A stretch of DNA of 64,000 nt from Blastococcus sp. (GTDB lineage Bacteria; Actinomycetota; Actinomycetes; Mycobacteriales; Geodermatophilaceae): contig JAODNN010000183.1 in NCBI GenBank assembly GCA_025465355.1, forward strand, positions 1 to 64,000, read 5' to 3'. Positions within the stretch are counted from its first letter, which is position 1. Every line of letters begins with the position of its first letter. Positions 53,422 through 61,610 of the stretch are shown one piece after another. Both the position numbers and the translations under genes were made by a program. A model generated the notes under the pieces. It saw nothing but the letters and a program-made list of their open reading frames with translations, made no database searches and was not told where the DNA came from.

Positions 53422-53568
53422 TGCTGCCTGTGCCGCCACCGCCACCGGCTCAGGCACCGGGCCCCCGGCCGGAACTTGCGCCGGCTGGCCGACGGCGGAA
53501 TCGCATGGACGACCCCCGGCGGCGAGCGAATCGTCATCCACCCGCCCCGGTACGGCACCGAGGACAAC
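53422..53568 (+). pseudogene. Remnant of HNH endonuclease (DUF222/13E12-type) C-terminus
   Basis: The frame reads CCLCRHRHRLRH, then LRRLADGGIAWTTPGGERIV and IHPPRYG. This corresponds to the end of the HNH motif and the typical C-terminal W-x-P-x-G-R segment of DUF222-HNH proteins. An in-frame TGA at 53395-53397 precedes it and nothing of the long N-terminal domain remains. The frame then runs on without a stop into the next gene, which has its own ribosome site. Confidence 0.6.
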
Positions 53569-53715
53569 CGTCCGCCACTGACCAGCAGCCCACCGCTCAC
53601 CGCGACCGGACACATCCTCGGCCGCCCACTCAACGCAGCGAGATCGACGACAACCCGGCGCCGTTGCGACCTGCGCGGCCGCCGCAGAGTGCGCCACCAG
53701 CCGGATGGAGAGGTC

Positions 53716-54504
53716 ATGCACCATGGGGGCGTGACCACGCTCATCGGCGAAGCGCTACGTCAGCGCTGCATCGAGGCCGTCATCGAGGAGGGCGAGCGGT
53801 TCGGCATCCTGGCGCAGGAGCTCGCGGCCGGGCTGACTCCGGTGCAGGGGGGCCTGGATGTCCCTGTTCCGTGGATCCCGGAATGGACCGCCCGGGAACT
53901 CGTCGAGCACCTGGGGACGGTGCACCGGTGGGCCACCGCGATCCTCCGCGCCGGCCACGCCGACCATCCGCCTCGCGAGACGCCTCCGGCCCCACACGCC
54001 GAGGTGTTGCTGGACTGGTACGCCACCGGGCTCACCGAGTTGGTCGCCACGCTGCGCACGACACCGCCCGACGCACCCGCCTGGCACATGAGCCCGGCCG
54101 CGCCGAAGGTCGCCGCCTCCTGGGCCCGGCGGCAGGCGCACGAGCTCCTCGTCCACCGGATGGACCTCGAGGTCACCGCGGGCGTCCCGCTCGCTCCCGT
54201 CGATGCCGAGCTGGCCGCGGACGGCGTCGACGAACTGCTCGGCGTCATCGTCCCCCGCTGGGCACACACCGAACCGCTGATCAGCGCCGACGCGACGATC
54301 TCCGTGACCGCCTCGGACACCGGTGACACGTGGGGTGTCACCGTCGAGCGGGGCGTCGTCACCATCGGGACGGAACGGTCCGGCCCCGCGGACGCACGGC
54401 TCTGCGGCCCGGCCGTTGACCTGCTGCTCCACCTCTGGGGTCGACCGGCGGACGTCGTGGTCGACGGCGAACCGGCCGCCGAAGCGATCCTCCGCGGCCG
54501 GTGA
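53716..54504 (+). CDS. Maleylpyruvate isomerase family mycothiol-dependent protein
   Basis: The 262-residue protein has a DinB-like N-terminal four-helix domain (IPEWTARELVEHLGTVHRWA with its first metal His, and RRQAHELLVHRMDLE with the HxxxH-type pair). A C-terminal MDMPI domain ends HLWGRPADVVVDGEP. Such proteins use mycothiol in isomerisation or detoxification. mshA in this window shows the cell can start mycothiol synthesis. The ATG at 53716 follows GGAGAGGTC; an in-frame extension through the endonuclease remnant is rejected. Confidence 0.88.
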   Translation: MHHGGVTTLIGEALRQRCIEAVIEEGERFGILAQELAAGLTPVQGGLDVPVPWIPEWTARELVEHLGTVHRWATAILRAGHADHPPRETPPAPHAEVLLDWYATGLTELVATLRTTPPDAPAWHMSPAAPKVAASWARRQAHELLVHRMDLEVTAGVPLAPVDAELAADGVDELLGVIVPRWAHTEPLISADATISVTASDTGDTWGVTVERGVVTIGTERSGPADARLCGPAVDLLLHLWGRPADVVVDGEPAAEAILRGR

Positions 54505-55340
54505 GAGTTCCTCCTGGCCCGACCGCGGTCACCGGTGGCACCGCGGAACTGCTCGCCGACGCCGACCGCGACGGTTCCTGGATGCTGCTGCTCAACGGCA
54601 CCCCGCAGTCGCACGTCGACCTCGATGACCCGGGCCACCTGGAGTTCGAGTACGTCCGCCGGATGGGCCACGTCCTCGACCTGGCCGCTCCGCCGGGGGC
54701 ACCGCTCGACGTGCTCCACCTCGGCGGCGGCGCGCTCACCCTCCCCCGCTACGTCGCGGTGACCCGGCCCGGCTCACGGCAGCGGGTCGTCGAGATCGAC
54801 CAGCCGCTCACGGACCTCGTCCGCGCGCACCTCCCGCTGCCACGGGGCGCCCGGATCCGCGTGCGCGCCGCCGACGCCCGCGCGGGCCTGGCGGCAACGC
54901 ACACCGCGAGCACCGACGTCGTCGTCACCGACGTCTTCGCCGGCGCCCGCACGCCCGCCCACCTGACCAGCGTCGAATTCGTCGCCGACGCCCGTCGTGT
55001 CCTGCGCCCCGGCGGCATCTACGTGGCCAATCTCGCCGACGGCCCGCCCCTCCGCTTTGCCCGCGCTCAGGTGGCCACGCTCTGCGCCGTCTTCCGGAAC
55101 GTCTGCCTGCTCGCCGAACCAGGGACGCTGCGCGGCCGGCGCTTCGGGAATCTCGTCGCGGTCGCGTCCGACGCCGAGTTGCCGGTGGCGGGGCTCACCC
55201 GCCGTACCGCCAAGGATCCGATGCCCGCCCGCGTCGTCGACACCGACCACCTCGACCGGTTCGCCGGCTCCGCACGCCCGGTGCACGACACCGAAGCGGA
55301 GCCGTCGCCCGAACCACCGCCGGGCGTCTTCAGCCGATGA
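54501..55340 (+). CDS. Spermidine synthase-like methyltransferase-fold protein
   Basis: This 279-residue Rossmann-fold protein has LDVLHLGGGALTLPRYVA (motif I), QRVVEIDQPLTDLV (motif II) and DVVVTDVFAGARTPAHLTSVEFVADARRVL, as in spermine/spermidine-synthase-like proteins that lack the N-terminal domain. Polyamine synthesis itself is not proven. GTG 54501 overlaps the isomerase-family stop as GTGA, so the two are coupled. Its end overlaps the macro-domain gene by 11 bases. Confidence 0.8.
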   Translation: MRVPPGPTAVTGGTAELLADADRDGSWMLLLNGTPQSHVDLDDPGHLEFEYVRRMGHVLDLAAPPGAPLDVLHLGGGALTLPRYVAVTRPGSRQRVVEIDQPLTDLVRAHLPLPRGARIRVRAADARAGLAATHTASTDVVVTDVFAGARTPAHLTSVEFVADARRVLRPGGIYVANLADGPPLRFARAQVATLCAVFRNVCLLAEPGTLRGRRFGNLVAVASDAELPVAGLTRRTAKDPMPARVVDTDHLDRFAGSARPVHDTEAEPSPEPPPGVFSR

Positions 55341-55860
55341 CCGGCTCCGTCAGCGCCGTGACGAACGCCGCCAGCGCCCGGTCGTCGAACAGCACGAAGA
55401 GCACCTCCTGGACGTGCTCGACCTCGACCTCCGCCGCCCGCACCCCGGCAACCGCCTGACGCGCGGCGTCATCCAGCGGCCAGCCGTAGATCCCGGCCGA
55501 GACCGCGGGGAAGGCCACCGTGCGCGCGCCCAGCCCGTCGGCGACCCGCAGGCTCTCGGTGTAGCAGGAGCGCAGCACCGCGGACCGGTCCCGCCCGGCC
55601 GACCAGATGGGTCCGGCCGTGTGCACCACCCACCGCGCCGGCAGGCGGCCGGCGGTCGTCGCCACAGCCCGGCCCCGGGGCAGCCTGCCATCGGGCAGCC
55701 GCGCCTTCAGTGCCCGGCACTCCGCGAGAACAGCCGGCCCCCCGGCCGCGTGGATCGCGCCGTCGACCCCGCCGCCGCCGAGCAGCCCGGGATTGGCGGC
55801 GTTGACGACGACGTCGACGTCAGCCTCGGTGATGTCGCCGCGCACCGCCCGGAGTTCCAT
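55330..55860 (-). CDS. Macro domain protein (ADP-ribose / O-acetyl-ADP-ribose hydrolase type)
   Basis: The 176-residue single macro domain has GDITEADVDVVVNAANPGLLGGGGVDGAIHAAGG, with the Asn and Asp of the ADP-ribose site, and FPAVSAGIYGWPLDDAARQAV. These are the features of MacroD-type deacetylases that also remove ADP-ribose from proteins. It stands alone, convergent with the previous gene. Confidence 0.93.
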   Translation of the reverse strand: MELRAVRGDITEADVDVVVNAANPGLLGGGGVDGAIHAAGGPAVLAECRALKARLPDGRLPRGRAVATTAGRLPARWVVHTAGPIWSAGRDRSAVLRSCYTESLRVADGLGARTVAFPAVSAGIYGWPLDDAARQAVAGVRAAEVEVEHVQEVLFVLFDDRALAAFVTALTEPVIG

Positions 55861-55901
55861 TCCGGATCAGAGGGAGCGCAAGGCGTGGGGCGGAGCGGCT
55901 G

Positions 55902-56186
55902 CTACCAGCTGTTACCGCGCCGCAGCCCGCGCAGGGCGGGCCGGACGTCGACCAGGTAGACGATCGACGCAATGACGCCCGGGAGCCAGAAGAAGCTCAG
56001 CGGCGGAGTGAAGTACGCGATGATCAGGGCCAGCCCGGTGATCGCACCCCACGCCGGCTTGGTGAGCTTGCCTGCGGCGACGTAACCGGTGGCCGGCCGG
56101 ATCAGGGCATCGACGAGCGCCCAGGCCGCCAGTGCCACCACGGCCCACTTCAGCCCGATGAAGAGGAGCGCGTCGAACGTCGCCAT
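55902..56186 (-). CDS. DUF2516 family membrane protein
   Basis: The 94-residue protein has three hydrophobic segments (ALLFIGLKWAVVALAAWALVD, WGAITGLALIIAYF and FFWLPGVIASIVYLVDV) and ends in a basic tail, matching DUF2516 (Rv0476 type). Its place after hbhA is conserved in mycobacteria. Function is unknown. Confidence 0.85.
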   Translation of the reverse strand: MATFDALLFIGLKWAVVALAAWALVDALIRPATGYVAAGKLTKPAWGAITGLALIIAYFTPPLSFFWLPGVIASIVYLVDVRPALRGLRRGNSW

Positions 56187-56244
56187 GCGGGCCAGCGTAC
56201 CCGCCGCGCGGCGCCGACCGGCCCGGAAACACCCCGGAACAGCA

Positions 56245-56283
56245 CAGGGCCCCGGAGCGCGAGATCGCAGCTCCGGGGCCCTG
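56245..56283 (-). terminator. Strong hairpin after hbhA
   Basis: CAGGGCCCCGGAGC (56245-56258) pairs perfectly with GCTCCGGGGCCCTG (56270-56283) around an 11-base loop, 17 bases past the hbhA stop. It has no T tract but is the strongest stem in this region, and it separates hbhA from the DUF2516 gene. Confidence 0.75.
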
Positions 56284-56300
56284 GGCTGGGCTGACCGAGG

Positions 56301-57077
56301 TCAGTTCTTCTTGGCCGGCACCGAGGTCGGGTCGGCCGGCTTGGCGGTGCGGGCCCGGGTGACACGAGCGGAGGCCGCCTTGGCGGGCGCCTTCCGAGCG
56401 GCCGGGCTGCTCTTCTTGGCAGGGGTCCGCGCGGCGGCCGGCTTGACGGCCTCCTCGGCGGTCGCCTTGGTCGCCTCGGCGGCCTCGCGGGTCTTGTCCT
56501 CGGTCGCGGTCGCGACCTTGGTCGCCCGGGCAGCGGTCTTCTGCGCGATCGACGTCACCTCGTTGGAGGCGTCACGGACGGCTCCGGCGGTCTGCTCGAC
56601 CGCCTTGTCGACCGTGCCCTCGGCGGTGTCGACGGTCTGCTCGGCGCGACGGACCACACGACGCAGGGAGGGCTGGCGGCGCAGCTGCTCGACGACCTCG
56701 GCACCGTGCTCCGCGAGGTTCTCCACGGTGCTGAGGGCCTGGGTGCGGGCGGTCTCGACCAGGCCGACGACGGTGCTGCGCAGCACCTCGGGACGCACGG
56801 CGGTGGCGAACTGCTGGGCCGCGGTACGCGCGGTGCCGGCGGCCTCGGTGGCCCGGGTGCGGGCCTCCTTCACGGCGAGGTCGGCCTGGACCTGCGCCTC
56901 GCCGGGCAGCGCCTCAGCCTTCGAGCGGAACTGCGCGACGGCGGTGCGGGCGCGCTCGACGGCAAGGTCACCGGCGCCGACGGCGGCCAGGATCGGGGTC
57001 TTGGCGCGCTCGGCAACCGAACGGCCCTGGGCAACGGCGAACTCGCCGTACTGCTTCACGGTCTCAGTGGGGGTCAT
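56301..57077 (-). CDS. hbhA: Heparin-binding hemagglutinin-like protein
   Basis: The 258-residue protein is a long coiled helix rich in Ala, Glu and Gln. It ends in a Lys/Ala/Pro-rich tail (PAKKSSPAARKAPAKAAS) like the heparin-binding tail of mycobacterial HbhA. It starts MTPTETVKQYGEFAVAQGRS. In non-pathogens the protein probably acts in the envelope or in lipid-body contact, not in host adhesion. Its ATG overlaps the XRE regulator stop. Confidence 0.8.
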   Translation of the reverse strand: MTPTETVKQYGEFAVAQGRSVAERAKTPILAAVGAGDLAVERARTAVAQFRSKAEALPGEAQVQADLAVKEARTRATEAAGTARTAAQQFATAVRPEVLRSTVVGLVETARTQALSTVENLAEHGAEVVEQLRRQPSLRRVVRRAEQTVDTAEGTVDKAVEQTAGAVRDASNEVTSIAQKTAARATKVATATEDKTREAAEATKATAEEAVKPAAARTPAKKSSPAARKAPAKAASARVTRARTAKPADPTSVPAKKN

Positions 57078-57568
57078 GCCGACTCCTTCGAGGGGTTGGG
57101 GGTGGTCTGGGCGGCGGCCTGGGAGGCCCGATGCTCACGGACGTAGGTCTCGTAGAGCTCGAGGAGGACCGCCTTGTGGCGTTCGGACAGGGCTTCGTCC
57201 GAACGGATGGCCGCCACGGTGTCCGGGTTACCGGACCGCCGGTCGAGGATCCCCGCCTGCTCGTACAGCGACTCGGCCGAGATCTTCAAGCCCCGGGCGA
57301 TCGACGCGAGGATCTCCGCGGACGGCTTGCGAAGACCCCGCTCCACCTGGGACAGGTACGGGTTGCTGACCCCGGCATTGCGGGCCAGTTCACGCAGGGA
57401 CACCCGTGCGGCGTTCCGCTGTTCGCGGATGAAGTCACCGACGTGCGAGCTGACGGCGGAAACGCTGGGGGCGTCGGCCACCGACTGCGACACACTCACC
57501 GCAACCCGGTCCACCTTCTCGCGGACCGTGGTCACCTGTTCGCGGACGAATTCACCGGGTGTTTGCAC
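57074..57568 (-). CDS. XRE family helix-turn-helix regulator of hbhA
   Basis: The 164-residue protein has a helical N-terminus, then a Cro/CI HTH (RVSLRELARNAGVSNPYLSQVERGLRKPSAEILASIARGL, residues about 55-95) and an acidic C-terminal helix. It lies directly upstream of and overlaps hbhA, as Rv0474 does. TACGGT (57575-57580) is 7 bases before GTG 57568, so the mRNA is leaderless. Confidence 0.9.
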   Translation of the reverse strand: MQTPGEFVREQVTTVREKVDRVAVSVSQSVADAPSVSAVSSHVGDFIREQRNAARVSLRELARNAGVSNPYLSQVERGLRKPSAEILASIARGLKISAESLYEQAGILDRRSGNPDTVAAIRSDEALSERHKAVLLELYETYVREHRASQAAAQTTPNPSKESA

Positions 57569-57574
57569 GGCTAT

Positions 57575-57620
57575 GACCGTAGCCGGGACTGCTAGCTACT
57601 GCAAGCGGAGCTGCAAGCGG
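57575..57620 (-). promoter_or_regulatory. XRE-hbhA promoter with tandem CCGCTTGCAG operator candidate
   Basis: On the minus strand TTGCAG (57599-57604) and TACGGT (57575-57580) are separated by exactly 17 bases. CCGCTTGCAG occurs twice, at 57599-57608 and 57611-57620, so the repeat covers the -35 box and the region above it. Autoregulation by the XRE protein is the simplest reading. Confidence 0.65.
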
Positions 57621-57672
57621 CCTCGGGTGAGCCCACTCACACTGCATTCCCGCAGGTCAACGGCCCGGCAGG

Positions 57673-58233
57673 TCAGTGCCGGCCCTCGTCGGCCAGGAGT
57701 GCTGCGACATCTGCCTCGCCGTCGCGGTAACGGCGGCCCAGCTCAGCGGCCAGCGCATCCATGACCTGCTGGACGCCTCGCCGGCGCTCGGACAGCCCGC
57801 TCTCGGCCTCGCCCAGCGCGCGGGCCGCCTTCTCCAGCTTGGCGTCGGACAGATCGGCGATGGCGGACAGGTCCACCCCAGGGGTCAGCGAGTTCACCCA
57901 GGACTCGTAGTCCTCCGGCGCCGACGGCCCGACGGTCTGGTGCCGGCCGAGACCATGGGCGGGCCCGCGGCCCTTCTCCGAGAGGATCTCCGGCAGCAGG
58001 TCGACCAGCGAGCGGCCGTCGTGCTCGGCGCGCCGCTGGAGCTCCCGGCGAACGATGTCGAGCCGGCCCTGGAGCAGCCGCCGGGTGTAGGAGAGGTTGA
58101 CCTCCTCCTGCTCGGCCTGGCGGCGGAGCTGGCGCACCTCCGTCATCGGGGCGCGCGTCGCGTTCTCGAGGAACGTGGGGTCGAGCAGCGCGTCGACGGC
58201 GGCGCCACCGGCGGGAGCAGGCTTCGGGCTCAC
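57673..58233 (-). CDS. rsiG: RsiG-like c-di-GMP-binding anti-sigma protein
   Basis: The 186-residue protein forms two helices separated by a loop. Each helix carries the RsiG signature E(X)3S(X)2R(X)3Q(X)3D without a gap: Glu44, Ser48, Arg51, Gln55, Asp59 and Glu144, Ser148, Arg151, Gln155, Asp159. In Streptomyces RsiG these two motifs bind a c-di-GMP dimer so that RsiG holds the sigma factor WhiG. GTG 58233 overlaps the DUF849 stop by 4 bases. No sigma factor gene is adjacent. General annotation would call this hypothetical. Confidence 0.85.
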   Translation of the reverse strand: MSPKPAPAGGAAVDALLDPTFLENATRAPMTEVRQLRRQAEQEEVNLSYTRRLLQGRLDIVRRELQRRAEHDGRSLVDLLPEILSEKGRGPAHGLGRHQTVGPSAPEDYESWVNSLTPGVDLSAIADLSDAKLEKAARALGEAESGLSERRRGVQQVMDALAAELGRRYRDGEADVAALLADEGRH

Positions 58234-59084
58234 AGAACAGCCTCCATCGGCTTGATTCCCAACAGGCTTCGGGCATCCGCGGTGGTGAGCGGCGGACGCT
58301 GGGCGATGCGGGCGAGACCGGCGGCACGTGCCACCAGCTGTGCGTTGTCGCGCACGGCCTCGCCGGGAGCGTAGGTGAGCGTGTCCTCCATGCCCACCCG
58401 GAGGTGGCCACCGGCCGACAGCGCGGCCAGCATCACCGGCAGCGACGTCCGGCCGACCCCGGTCGCGGCGAACGTGGCACCCGGCGGCAGCTGCCCCACG
58501 CAGGCAATCAGTGCCTGCGCCGTCCCGGGCATCCCGCCGGGGACGCCCATGACCAGGTCGACGTGCACGTGGCCCCCGTGCGGCGGTCCGTGACGGTCCA
58601 GCAGCCGGGTCAGCGTGGCCAGCTGACCCAGGTCGAAGACCTCGTACTCGGGCACGATCTCCCGCTGCTGCATCTGTGTGTGCAACTCGACGATCAGGTC
58701 CCACGGGTTCGAGAAGACGTCGCGGCCGAAGTTGACGGTGCCCAGCGTCAGCGAGGCGGCGTCCGGCTCGGCGTCCAGGACGGCGAGCCGCGCGTCGAAC
58801 GGATCGGTCACCGCGCCCCCGCTGGACAGCTGCACCACCAGGTCGGTGGCCTCCCGGACGGCGGTCACCACCTCGCGCACCCGGGGCAGGTCCAGCGTCG
58901 GGCGCGTCTCGGCGTCCCGGACGTGCAGGTGGATCACGGCGGCCCCGACGGCCTGGCAGTCCCGCGCGGTCGCCACGACCTCGTCGACCGACACGGGCAG
59001 GGCGGGGACGTCGGCCTTCGCCGACTCGGCGCCCGTCGGGGCGACGGTGATGAGCGTGCCAGGGGCCGACGTGGGCGGGGTCAC
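58230..59084 (-). CDS. DUF849 / beta-keto acid cleavage enzyme family protein
   Basis: The 284-residue TIM-barrel protein has GAAVIHLHVRDAETRPTLD (metal-binding histidines), DLVVQLSSGGAVTDPFDARL, PHGGHVHVDLVMGVPGGMPG and HLRVGMEDTLTYAPGEAVRDNAQLV, matching BKACE enzymes. These cleave beta-keto acids with acetyl-CoA in lysine, carnitine or other pathways. The substrate cannot be predicted here. It is coupled to both rsiG and ygfZ by 4-base overlaps. Confidence 0.88.
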   Translation of the reverse strand: MTPPTSAPGTLITVAPTGAESAKADVPALPVSVDEVVATARDCQAVGAAVIHLHVRDAETRPTLDLPRVREVVTAVREATDLVVQLSSGGAVTDPFDARLAVLDAEPDAASLTLGTVNFGRDVFSNPWDLIVELHTQMQQREIVPEYEVFDLGQLATLTRLLDRHGPPHGGHVHVDLVMGVPGGMPGTAQALIACVGQLPPGATFAATGVGRTSLPVMLAALSAGGHLRVGMEDTLTYAPGEAVRDNAQLVARAAGLARIAQRPPLTTADARSLLGIKPMEAVL

Positions 59085-60187
59085 CGGCCGATCGTCGCAG
59101 ACCGGACGGCGCGGACGCGGTCCCGGGCCGCAGCCGTCGAGTCGTCGGGACCGATCGGCGTATCACCCGGGTCGATCGCCGCCGTCGAACCGGCCACCGA
59201 CAGGGCCGCGTCCAGCTGCACCGACTGCTTCACCAGCGCCAGGGCGATCACGCCCAGCTCGTGGTGCCGCACCACCGTGCCGACCCGGCCGACCTCGCGG
59301 GTACCGGCGAGCACCGGCGTCCCTGGCTCGGCCAGGACCTCGCTGACTCCGTCCAGGTGCAGCAGAACCAGCCGACGCGGCGGCCGGCCCAGGTTGTGCA
59401 CCCGGGCGACGGTCTCCTGGCCGCGGTAGCAGCCCTTGTCGAGGTGGACGGCCGTGGTCAGCCACTGCAGCTCGTTCGGGATGGTGCGATGGTCGGAGTC
59501 GAGGCCGGCGCGCGGGCGCCGGGCCTCCACCCGCAGCGCCTCGTAAGCGGAGACGCCGGCCAGCCCCGCGCCGGCGGTGGTCAGCCGGTCCGCCGTAGCG
59601 GCCAGCCCGGCCCGGGGCACGAGCAGGTCGAACACGGTGGCGCTGCCGTCGCCGATCGCCGGCATGCGGCGCACCCAGCCCCCGCCCTCGAGGGCGCGTA
59701 CGTCGTACGGCGCCACTGGCTCGGGCAGGCCGGCGGCACTCAGCACCTCGGTGCCCGTCGGGCCCACGAGAGAGAGAAGGGCCCAGTGCTCCGTCACGAG
59801 GGCCGGTTGGACGCGGAGCAGGAAGCGCATCCGCTCCAGGAAGGTGGCCAGGGCCGCACCCGCCCCGGGCTCGACATCGGCCCATGTGGTCCCGTCGAGG
59901 TCGGCGAGGACCATGTGGTGCTCGACGTGCCCCTGGGGGGACAGCAGCAGGCTCTCCGTCCCGGTGCCGTCGGCCAGCCGCTCGAGATGCTGGCTGGTGA
60001 GGCTGTGCAGCCAGGAGAGCCGATCGGCCCCGGGCACGGCGACGACGTCGCGGTCGCTGCGGTCGACCAGGCCCGCGCCCTCGGCCAGCAGCCGCTGTTC
60101 ACGGAGGGGGTCGCCGTAGTGGGCGGCGACGGAACCGCCCTCGATCGCGACGGCACCCCCGCGGCTCAGCAAGGGGGAAATGGTCAC
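59081..60187 (-). CDS. ygfZ: Folate-binding protein YgfZ
   Basis: The 368-residue protein of the GcvT fold is needed for repair or assembly of some iron-sulfur enzymes with tetrahydrofolate. It contains the YgfZ signature KGCYRGQETVARVHNLGRPPRR with the conserved Cys. GTG 60187 overlaps the Fur-family stop as GTGA, and the longer upstream frame is antisense-like. Placement behind a metal regulator fits an iron-sulfur role. Confidence 0.93.
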   Translation of the reverse strand: MTISPLLSRGGAVAIEGGSVAAHYGDPLREQRLLAEGAGLVDRSDRDVVAVPGADRLSWLHSLTSQHLERLADGTGTESLLLSPQGHVEHHMVLADLDGTTWADVEPGAGAALATFLERMRFLLRVQPALVTEHWALLSLVGPTGTEVLSAAGLPEPVAPYDVRALEGGGWVRRMPAIGDGSATVFDLLVPRAGLAATADRLTTAGAGLAGVSAYEALRVEARRPRAGLDSDHRTIPNELQWLTTAVHLDKGCYRGQETVARVHNLGRPPRRLVLLHLDGVSEVLAEPGTPVLAGTREVGRVGTVVRHHELGVIALALVKQSVQLDAALSVAGSTAAIDPGDTPIGPDDSTAAARDRVRAVRSATIGR

Positions 60188-60654
60188 TGGTCCTCCGATC
60201 CGGCTCGTTCGCGGCACGCACGGCACGTCCCGGACAGGGCGACGTGCCGCACGTCCACGGTGAAACCCAGTTCGGCGGCCAGACGTTCCGCCGCAGTGTC
60301 CAGCAGGTCCGGCTGGACCGAGGTGATCTTCCCGCACGAGGCGCAGACCACGTGCAGGTGCGGGTGCTCGGCCGCGTGGTACACCGGCGCCCCCTTACCC
60401 AGGTGGGTGTGCCAGACCAGTCCGAGGCGTTCCAGCAGCTCGAGGGTGCGGTACACCGTGGAGGTGTCAGGGGCGGCGCCGTCCGGGCCGGCCTCCTCGC
60501 GCAGCCGCGCGCCGATCACCTCGGGAGTCGCGTGTTCCAGCTCGCTCACTGCGGCGAGAACCTGCCGCCGCGGCGCCGTGAGGCGCAGCCCCCGGGCGCG
60601 TAGCCGCTCGGCCAGCGGTCCGGCGACCGGTCCGCCGACGTGGTGCGAGCCCAT
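60184..60654 (-). CDS. Fur family metal-responsive regulator
   Basis: The 156-residue protein has the winged helix (RLTAPRRQVLAAVSELEHATPEVIGARL, STVYRTLELLERLGLVW) and the dimer domain with YHAAEHPHLHVVCASCGK and GTCRACRE, giving two CxxC zinc pairs. Whether it senses zinc (Zur/FurB), iron or peroxide is not decided by these motifs. Minus-strand TAGGCT lies 6 bases before the ATG, and its complement overlaps a plus-strand TAGGCC facing pabC. Confidence 0.93.
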   Translation of the reverse strand: MGSHHVGGPVAGPLAERLRARGLRLTAPRRQVLAAVSELEHATPEVIGARLREEAGPDGAAPDTSTVYRTLELLERLGLVWHTHLGKGAPVYHAAEHPHLHVVCASCGKITSVQPDLLDTAAERLAAELGFTVDVRHVALSGTCRACRERAGSEDQ

Positions 60655-60673
60655 GGCCCGAGCCTAGGCCGCC

Positions 60674-61540
60674 GTGCGGCAGGCTGACGTCGTGACCGAT
60701 CTGCGCAGAGTGGCGGTATGGCGCGGCGACGCCGCGGTGGTGGTCCCGGCGGACCAGCCGGTGGTGACCGCGTTCGACCTCGGCCTGGGCCGGGGGGACG
60801 GCGTCTTCGAGTCCGTGGCCGTGGTCGACGGGGGCACCCCGCACCTGGACGAGCACCTCGCCCGCATGGCCCGGTCGGCGGCGATCATGGAGCTGGCCGA
60901 CCCGGGCGAGCAGACCTGGCGGGCGATGGTCGATGCCGTTCTGGCGAGCTGGCCGGTCGAGATCGAGGGGGTCTGCCGGCTGTTCCTGACGCGGGGGCTG
61001 GGTGCGGGGCTCCCGCCCACCGCCCTGGCACTGCTCTCTCCCGTGTCGCCCGAGGTGGTGCGGCAGCGGACAGCCGGCCTGTCCGTCGTCACCCTCGGGC
61101 TGGGGGTACCGGCCGCGTTCCGGGCAGAGGCACCCTGGCTGCTCGGGGGTGCGAAGACCCTGTCGTACGCGGTGAACATGGCCGCCCAGCGGCACGCGCA
61201 GCGGCTCGGGGCCGACGACGTCGTCTTCACGTCGCTGGAAGGGCAGCTGCTCGAGGGGCCGACGTCCACCGTGGTGTGGTCGGCCGACGGCGTCCTGCAC
61301 ACGCCGCCGCTGGAGACCGGGATCCTGGCGGGGACGACGTCCGCGCGGTTGTTCGCCCGGGCCGGCGCCGCGGGACGGCCGACATCGTTCACCGCCGGCA
61401 CCGTCGACGACCTGCACGCGGCCGACGGCGTCTGGCTGCTGTCCGGCGTGCGCGGGGTCGCGACCGTGCACACCCTCGATGGCGTGCCGCGGGGCGACGC
61501 GGGCCTCTCCGCGGGGGTGCGGGCCCTGCTCGCCGGATAG
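60674..61540 (+). CDS. pabC: Aminodeoxychorismate lyase / class IV aminotransferase
   Basis: The 288-residue fold-type IV PLP protein has [17 protein letters not shown], the PLP lysine in [35 protein letters not shown] and [15 protein letters not shown]. It is probably PabC, releasing 4-aminobenzoate for folate. A branched-chain or D-amino acid aminotransferase remains possible. The start is GTG 60674 or GTG 60692 ([10 protein letters not shown]); the second lies 6 bases after CAGGCT. Confidence 0.82.
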   Translation: MRQADVVTDLRRVAVWRGDAAVVVPADQPVVTAFDLGLGRGDGVFESVAVVDGGTPHLDEHLARMARSAAIMELADPGEQTWRAMVDAVLASWPVEIEGVCRLFLTRGLGAGLPPTALALLSPVSPEVVRQRTAGLSVVTLGLGVPAAFRAEAPWLLGGAKTLSYAVNMAAQRHAQRLGADDVVFTSLEGQLLEGPTSTVVWSADGVLHTPPLETGILAGTTSARLFARAGAAGRPTSFTAGTVDDLHAADGVWLLSGVRGVATVHTLDGVPRGDAGLSAGVRALLAG

Positions 61541-61610
61541 GCTGACCGACGGTGCGCCGGGAAGCCTGGTCGGCAGTCCCCCCACCGACCCCGATGCTCG
61601 GAGCCGCCCG

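Noticed and set aside
53476-54504. 342-residue fusion of HNH remnant and isomerase-family protein
   Set aside because: The linker is unstructured and unlike either family, and GGAGAGGTC directly precedes the internal ATG at 53716.
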